DNA from: Saccoglossus kowalevskii
Taxonomy: Eukaryota > Hemichordata > Enteropneusta > Harrimaniidae
Assembly: GCF_000003605.2 (NCBI RefSeq)
Contig: NW_003126396.1
Coordinates: forward strand, 1-11,296
Length of the DNA stretch: 11,296 bases
Reading direction: 5' to 3'
Shown: in pieces, positions 7,006 through 11,296 of the stretch
Position numbering within the stretch: the first letter of the stretch is position 1
Layout: every line of letters starts with the position of its first letter
The notes under the pieces: model-generated
Seen by the model: only the letters and a program-made list of their open reading frames with translations
Told to the model about the DNA's origin: nothing
Databases searched by the model: none
Position numbers and translations under genes: made by a program

Positions 7006-9718
7006 TATATGTGTTGTATTGGTCCGATTTGGCAAACAAATTGTATGTCAATTCTTCTCTTCAGGTACATTCTTCCACCCAAATGGCACATGGCTAGGTC
7101 ATGTGTTTGTATGCATGGGGTGGTAGGTTCTGGTGGTGCATTAATATGCATAACTGCTATATCTCAGTCACTGTTGTATTTAGGAAGACGAAACCTGCGT
7201 TATCATGGTGACGTTAGCAAGAAATTTGAATAAAATAAGAGATGATCATATATGGTCATGTGAACTGAATATTCATAGCAGTCATATCTGAAACTGTTGC
7301 AGAATGGGACATGTAACCATTGCCATAATGAGTTGATCGTTTGCACCTTAGTGGGATTGCCAGCGCCACAGCCTCAACGTATGCGTTAACTGAAACATCC
7401 TTAACATTTTCACACCAGATGACATGATGGCGTGTTAAGTTAGAATGCGAGTTTGCATTACGTGGCCTCTCTTCAATCATTGCCGCCACCACCAGCCACA
7501 CGAGCAACTGACCTAATTTTACGACAACCCAGCTTACCACTGGTTACAAAGAATAAAAAGAAACGAAAATAAACCAAACAATTTATACAACAACAAGTAA
7601 AAGGTATTTACAAGATCTGAGGTCCCAAAGACTCCTAGTGACTACTACAAACAACTGATAGACGGAGCGACTGCACAACACGTTCGACCCCTCCGGGTAG
7701 TAGTAGTAGAAGACAAATTAGACAAAGTGCACGACCCGTTACTACCCGACAATGGAATTCTTACATGCATATAGATTAATTTGTAGGATGTTGTGAGAAT
7801 CACATCATTGTTTCTATCAACAACAAAATCAAGTAACATTTGTATTTTAGCTTAGGCATATACCGAGAATATACATTGTAATTGTCGCTGGTGGCGTGTA
7901 CAGTTAGTCTACATGGACAAACATTGTTATAATAATATCATGCAGCAATACTAATGTATTTGTAAATCATATTTATATCACTATTGTTGTAAAATTGGTT
8001 GCCATAGCAATGATATTACCGTATTATACACTATTGTTATTTTATGGATATGACGACATCAATAAAACTAGTAGCTATAGTTATATAGTTGAATTGTGAT
8101 TGACTTTGCCGCAACCATGGTAACAAGGAATCATTTAATGTCAATGACAATTATATCGCACCTCATTAAGAATAATATATTCCATTTCCAGTGAAAACAA
8201 GATTTCGGTGTTTGAACATCGTGCACTTCTCGCGTTACAACTGCGATGTTGGCAAGGAATGTGATATGCGCAGCTGGTTGCGCACCAGCCTTGCATTTGT
8301 TAATGTGAACTCATTTTAGAACATATTTAGCGGAGAACGCATGAACAGCTTCGTAATATCTGAGAGGTCTGTTTTGATGACACCATAGTTCTGACGTGAC
8401 GTCCACGTGACATTCACCTTGTCAAATTAGAACAATCGATTTTCTGACTCACTGATTATATGTTTGAGGAAATTCGACATTATACAAAAGTAGTACCACG
8501 TGTCGAACTATAAAGACACTGTGTAACCAAGTACTGGCGCATCTGGTCTTCATGAAGTATGCACCATATATCCCCACGCCGTCAAACCAGACTACAGCGG
8601 ATATAGTCGTCACCGGCGATTGGACTGAACCCTTTTTGTAGTGACACAAGCTAAGGTAAGGTAAACTCATTTCTAGTGAAGGTCGACACAGTATTTTGAA
8701 ACAAATTCAATAGGTAAGTTACTCACGTTTTAGTAGCACTGATTACACATATAATCTACGTGCTATGATTATTATTCGCAATCCCGTGTTAAGCCGTTGA
8801 ACAAATCCAGTCTAATATTTATATACGCGCTTATTCGAACGTACACTGGAAGGATCAAACTGCACTGTTTTAACGTACAACAATAACATCCTCAGTTGCC
8901 ATGGATATCAGCATTCTACAATCAACACAGTGTAGCGTTCAATGGGGTTATAAATCACTGGAATAGTCTGTGATATTGAGATTTGTATCTTAAACTGCGT
9001 GTTCTTATGTATTATACCTTATGTTAAGCAAACCATTGGAGGTGGCTGCACGGGCGTTTTTAGATGACCTTTCGTTCGATTGTAATGACATTCACGCTGA
9101 GACAGTGATGTCAATACGCACAGATATTGTGTATATACCGTGTAGTAGTTGTTAAACGTGGCAGCTGCTGAGCAATATACGACTGATTTAAACAAAATCA
9201 GATGTGATTAAGATATTTGCTATCGTAGTTGTACAATATTAAAGCTATATGTTTAGAACAGTCCACGATTTGAATATAAATGAACGTACTCAAGTTGGAA
9301 GTACGCAGCAATGTAGTAGAACCATACCTTCACTAACCCGTTAATGGCGGTCTATTTACAGAGCTGATCGAAAGGATAATGCGATAAGAGATGAAATAAA
9401 ATGTCTACTCAAGTAAATCAAAGAAATATTACACTAGTGTCGTCATGTCGGGCAACTGACTATGATGTATGTGGTATTGGATGCCATTTTTAATTAGACA
9501 CAGAGGACAAATTAGTGACGTATGCGTGGGTTGTTGACAGTGGCATATAGAACAACACACACGAAACGATAAAGACAACAACACGTTGGATGAAAATAAA
9601 CCGTATAATGTATGCACTGTTTATTGCTTGGCGTATTTGGCTTTGCAATACAAATGTAGGCATGGCATAGAGCGAGTTATTTTATAAACCACAATAAAAT
9701 AATGATTTCCCAATTATA
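7006..9718. other. Non-coding stretch without recognisable gene
   Basis: No domain is recognised in any frame. The longest ORFs (6946-7233 plus, 7256-7540 minus, 8449-8670 minus) have chance-level length for this base composition. X-box-like sequences with one mismatch lie at 7199-7212, 7998-8011 and 8111-8124. Small hairpins include GCTGGT-TGCGC-ACCAGC (8273-8289) and AACATCG/CGATGTT (8215-8250). Locally less AT-rich patches with short stop-free frames occur at 7601-7774, 8468-8641 and 9021-9155. Confidence 0.55.
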
Positions 9719-9776
9719 TGTTTTTTATATATTTTAATATATTTTTATTCATTTTTTCCTATTTATTTATTTTCAG
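9719..9776 (+). other. T-rich tract ending in a splice-acceptor-like TTTCAG
   Basis: A strongly T-rich run ends with CTATTTATTTATTTTCAG at 9776, which resembles a polypyrimidine tract plus 3' splice site. A frame is open for about 30 codons after it (9779-9871) and then stops. No exon homology is visible, so this may be simple low-complexity DNA. Confidence 0.25.
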
Positions 9777-10587
9777 TGTATTTACACTCTTGCAATCTTA
9801 CGAGCTCAAAATGCGGTTTTCCGGATACAAGAATATCAGTACATATTAGCATTCAGTTTAATTGGAAATCATAGCAATCGACAAAGCTATTTCACGCCTG
9901 ATTAGTCCAATGAAATGAGTTTATCTGTTGGTGCATGTCACGTTGAATACGCATCACATTAAACATATATGAATTGAGACAATGTAAAATACACGGTGTT
10001 GTAATAATATTATGAAATATTGGGAACACAGCAAATATACTAGATTCATATGTATATAATTATAATACATTCAAGTTACTACATTGAACTCAATATGCTT
10101 TCCTGGGATGCAGACGGCTGATGTTTCAACATTTCTGTAATATGGGTATAACAGGGTATACAACCGACGTTATCTGGTACTACCCGAGTGTTGCCGTATT
10201 AATACCATACATCGTGTCAGCCGTACATCACAACTCAGTGAGAGGTGACAGTCCCACGGGCTATAAAGATTTAGTTCACGAGACTTCTGATGTTTACATT
10301 GTTGCTGTCTCCAATGTCCACGATGAAAATGCGCAAACGTGACGTAAATGTGACGCAAACTTTGCAAGGAATCAACGCGCCGAACATGCCTGGAACACTT
10401 TTGTACACGTTCATGTCCTTTATGACGCGCGGCTCACAGTGAGATGTATAAATTAAATAGAGTATACCATGTGCCATTCTGAATTCGTTTTTGGTCCTAC
10501 CAGCATCACATGTACAATATCACCAAGATGAAACAACTTGAAATATCGCGAGTCTTCACTTGATAAGAATCAATCATTGTTCATATA
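9777..10587. other. Non-coding stretch without recognisable gene
   Basis: ORFs at 10121-10342 (plus) and at 10170-10367 and 10271-10477 (minus) overlap one another and show no known domain. The segment at about 10310-10440 is less AT-rich and contains TGACGTAA at 10340-10347, a CRE-like octamer. A single octamer is not evidence of regulation. Confidence 0.5.
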
Positions 10588-10604
10588 GGGGGATATCCTC
10601 CCCC
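10588..10604. repeat. GC-rich hairpin
   Basis: GGGGGA (10588-10593) pairs with TCCCCC (10599-10604) around the 5-nt loop TATCC. It stands out in AT-rich surroundings and lies immediately left of the 20-bp tandem repeat. Confidence 0.5.
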
Positions 10605-10607
10605 CTC

Positions 10608-10752
10608 CCATTTGGGTTACGTGACAGTCATTGTGATTAGGTAACTATCCCAGTGCTTGCATATCATTCATTGTGTAACAGCCATTGTTCTCATGTAACA
10701 ATCACTATGGTTACGTAACATACATCGTTCTATCATTGCTCTTGTATAAAAT
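10608..10752. repeat. Degenerate 20-bp tandem repeat (GTAACA units)
   Basis: Units start with GTGACA at 10621, GTAACT at 10641, and GTAACA at 10675, 10695 and 10715. The spacing is 20 bp except for a 14-bp short unit before 10675. The second half of each unit resembles CATTGTGGTTAC, with partial copies on both flanks (10608-10620 and about 10735-10752). Unit junctions form the palindrome GTTACGTAAC (perfect at 10710-10719). The copies are strongly diverged, so the array looks old. Confidence 0.7.
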
Positions 10753-11210
<458 letters not shown>

Positions 11211-11296
11211 GATACACATTGCTAATTATTTCTTTTTGAAACGGAATCATTTTCATATGCGCTTTACTGATTTTAATTGAAGAACTGGTGGAATAT

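Noticed and set aside
6946-7233. 95-codon plus-strand ORF
   Set aside because: It overlaps a dispersed repeat copy and has no recognisable domain. One or two frames of this length are expected by chance in AT-rich DNA of this size.
7256-7540. 94-codon minus-strand ORF
   Set aside because: No domain, signal peptide or neighbour gene; length at chance level.
7922-8038. Loose inverted similarity between about 7922-7950 and 8003-8036 (shared ATGATATTA)
   Set aside because: Only nine bases match without gaps in very AT-rich sequence; not enough to call a MITE or hairpin.
8468-8641. 57-codon plus-strand frame reading a plausible peptide (VVTGDWTEPFL end)
   Set aside because: Chance-level length, no family recognised, and the opposite strand is open as well.
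9021-9155. 44-codon ORF starting at ATG 9021 with a hydrophilic, ordinary composition
   Set aside because: Too short to separate from chance without homology or transcript evidence.
9693-9698. AATAAA polyadenylation-like hexamer
   Set aside because: The hexamer is frequent in AT-rich DNA and no gene lies upstream.

Overview
The window is AT-rich animal-type nuclear DNA with no intact gene. The evidence for an animal genome is a decayed L1/Tx1-type non-LTR retrotransposon, a coding-poor background, minisatellite and microsatellite arrays, and small dispersed repeats. Nothing looks prokaryotic or organellar: there are no operons, ribosome-binding-site-led ORFs, tRNA, rRNA or CRISPR array. A marine invertebrate or basal chordate is possible, because Tx1-like LINEs are common there, but the species cannot be read from the sequence.

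Layout. Positions 1-545 hold the end of a 63-bp tandem repeat that runs off the left edge. Positions 546-3300 are AT-rich non-coding DNA with minor repeats and one RFX/X-box-like palindrome. Positions 3300-3610 contain several short hairpins. Positions 3768 to about 6441 hold a 5'-truncated LINE on the minus strand. Reading from high to low coordinate, the surviving order is: C-terminal part of the endonuclease, linker, reverse transcriptase fingers and palm (with the GQGCP and YADD motifs), thumb, C-terminal domain, and a CCHC-like cysteine/histidine motif. It is broken by many frameshifts and stop codons. Short pieces of it appear as separate ORFs but form one dead element. Positions 6751-6976 carry at least two copies of a short dispersed repeat with a GCCGCCAT core. 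Positions 7000-10587 are non-coding as far as can be seen. Positions 10588-10752 hold a hairpin followed by a degenerate 20-bp tandem repeat. Positions 11114-11205 are an uninterrupted (AT)46 microsatellite.

The longest ORFs are explained without host genes. Those at 22-546 arise because the repeat period is a multiple of three. The one at 10929-11219 (minus) is the AT repeat read as Ile-Tyr. Those at 4064-4309 and 5517-5744 (minus) are LINE fragments. The rest have lengths expected by chance in DNA of this composition. No new multi-gene system was found. The window reads as intergenic or intronic sequence shaped by a dead retrotransposon and tandem repeats.
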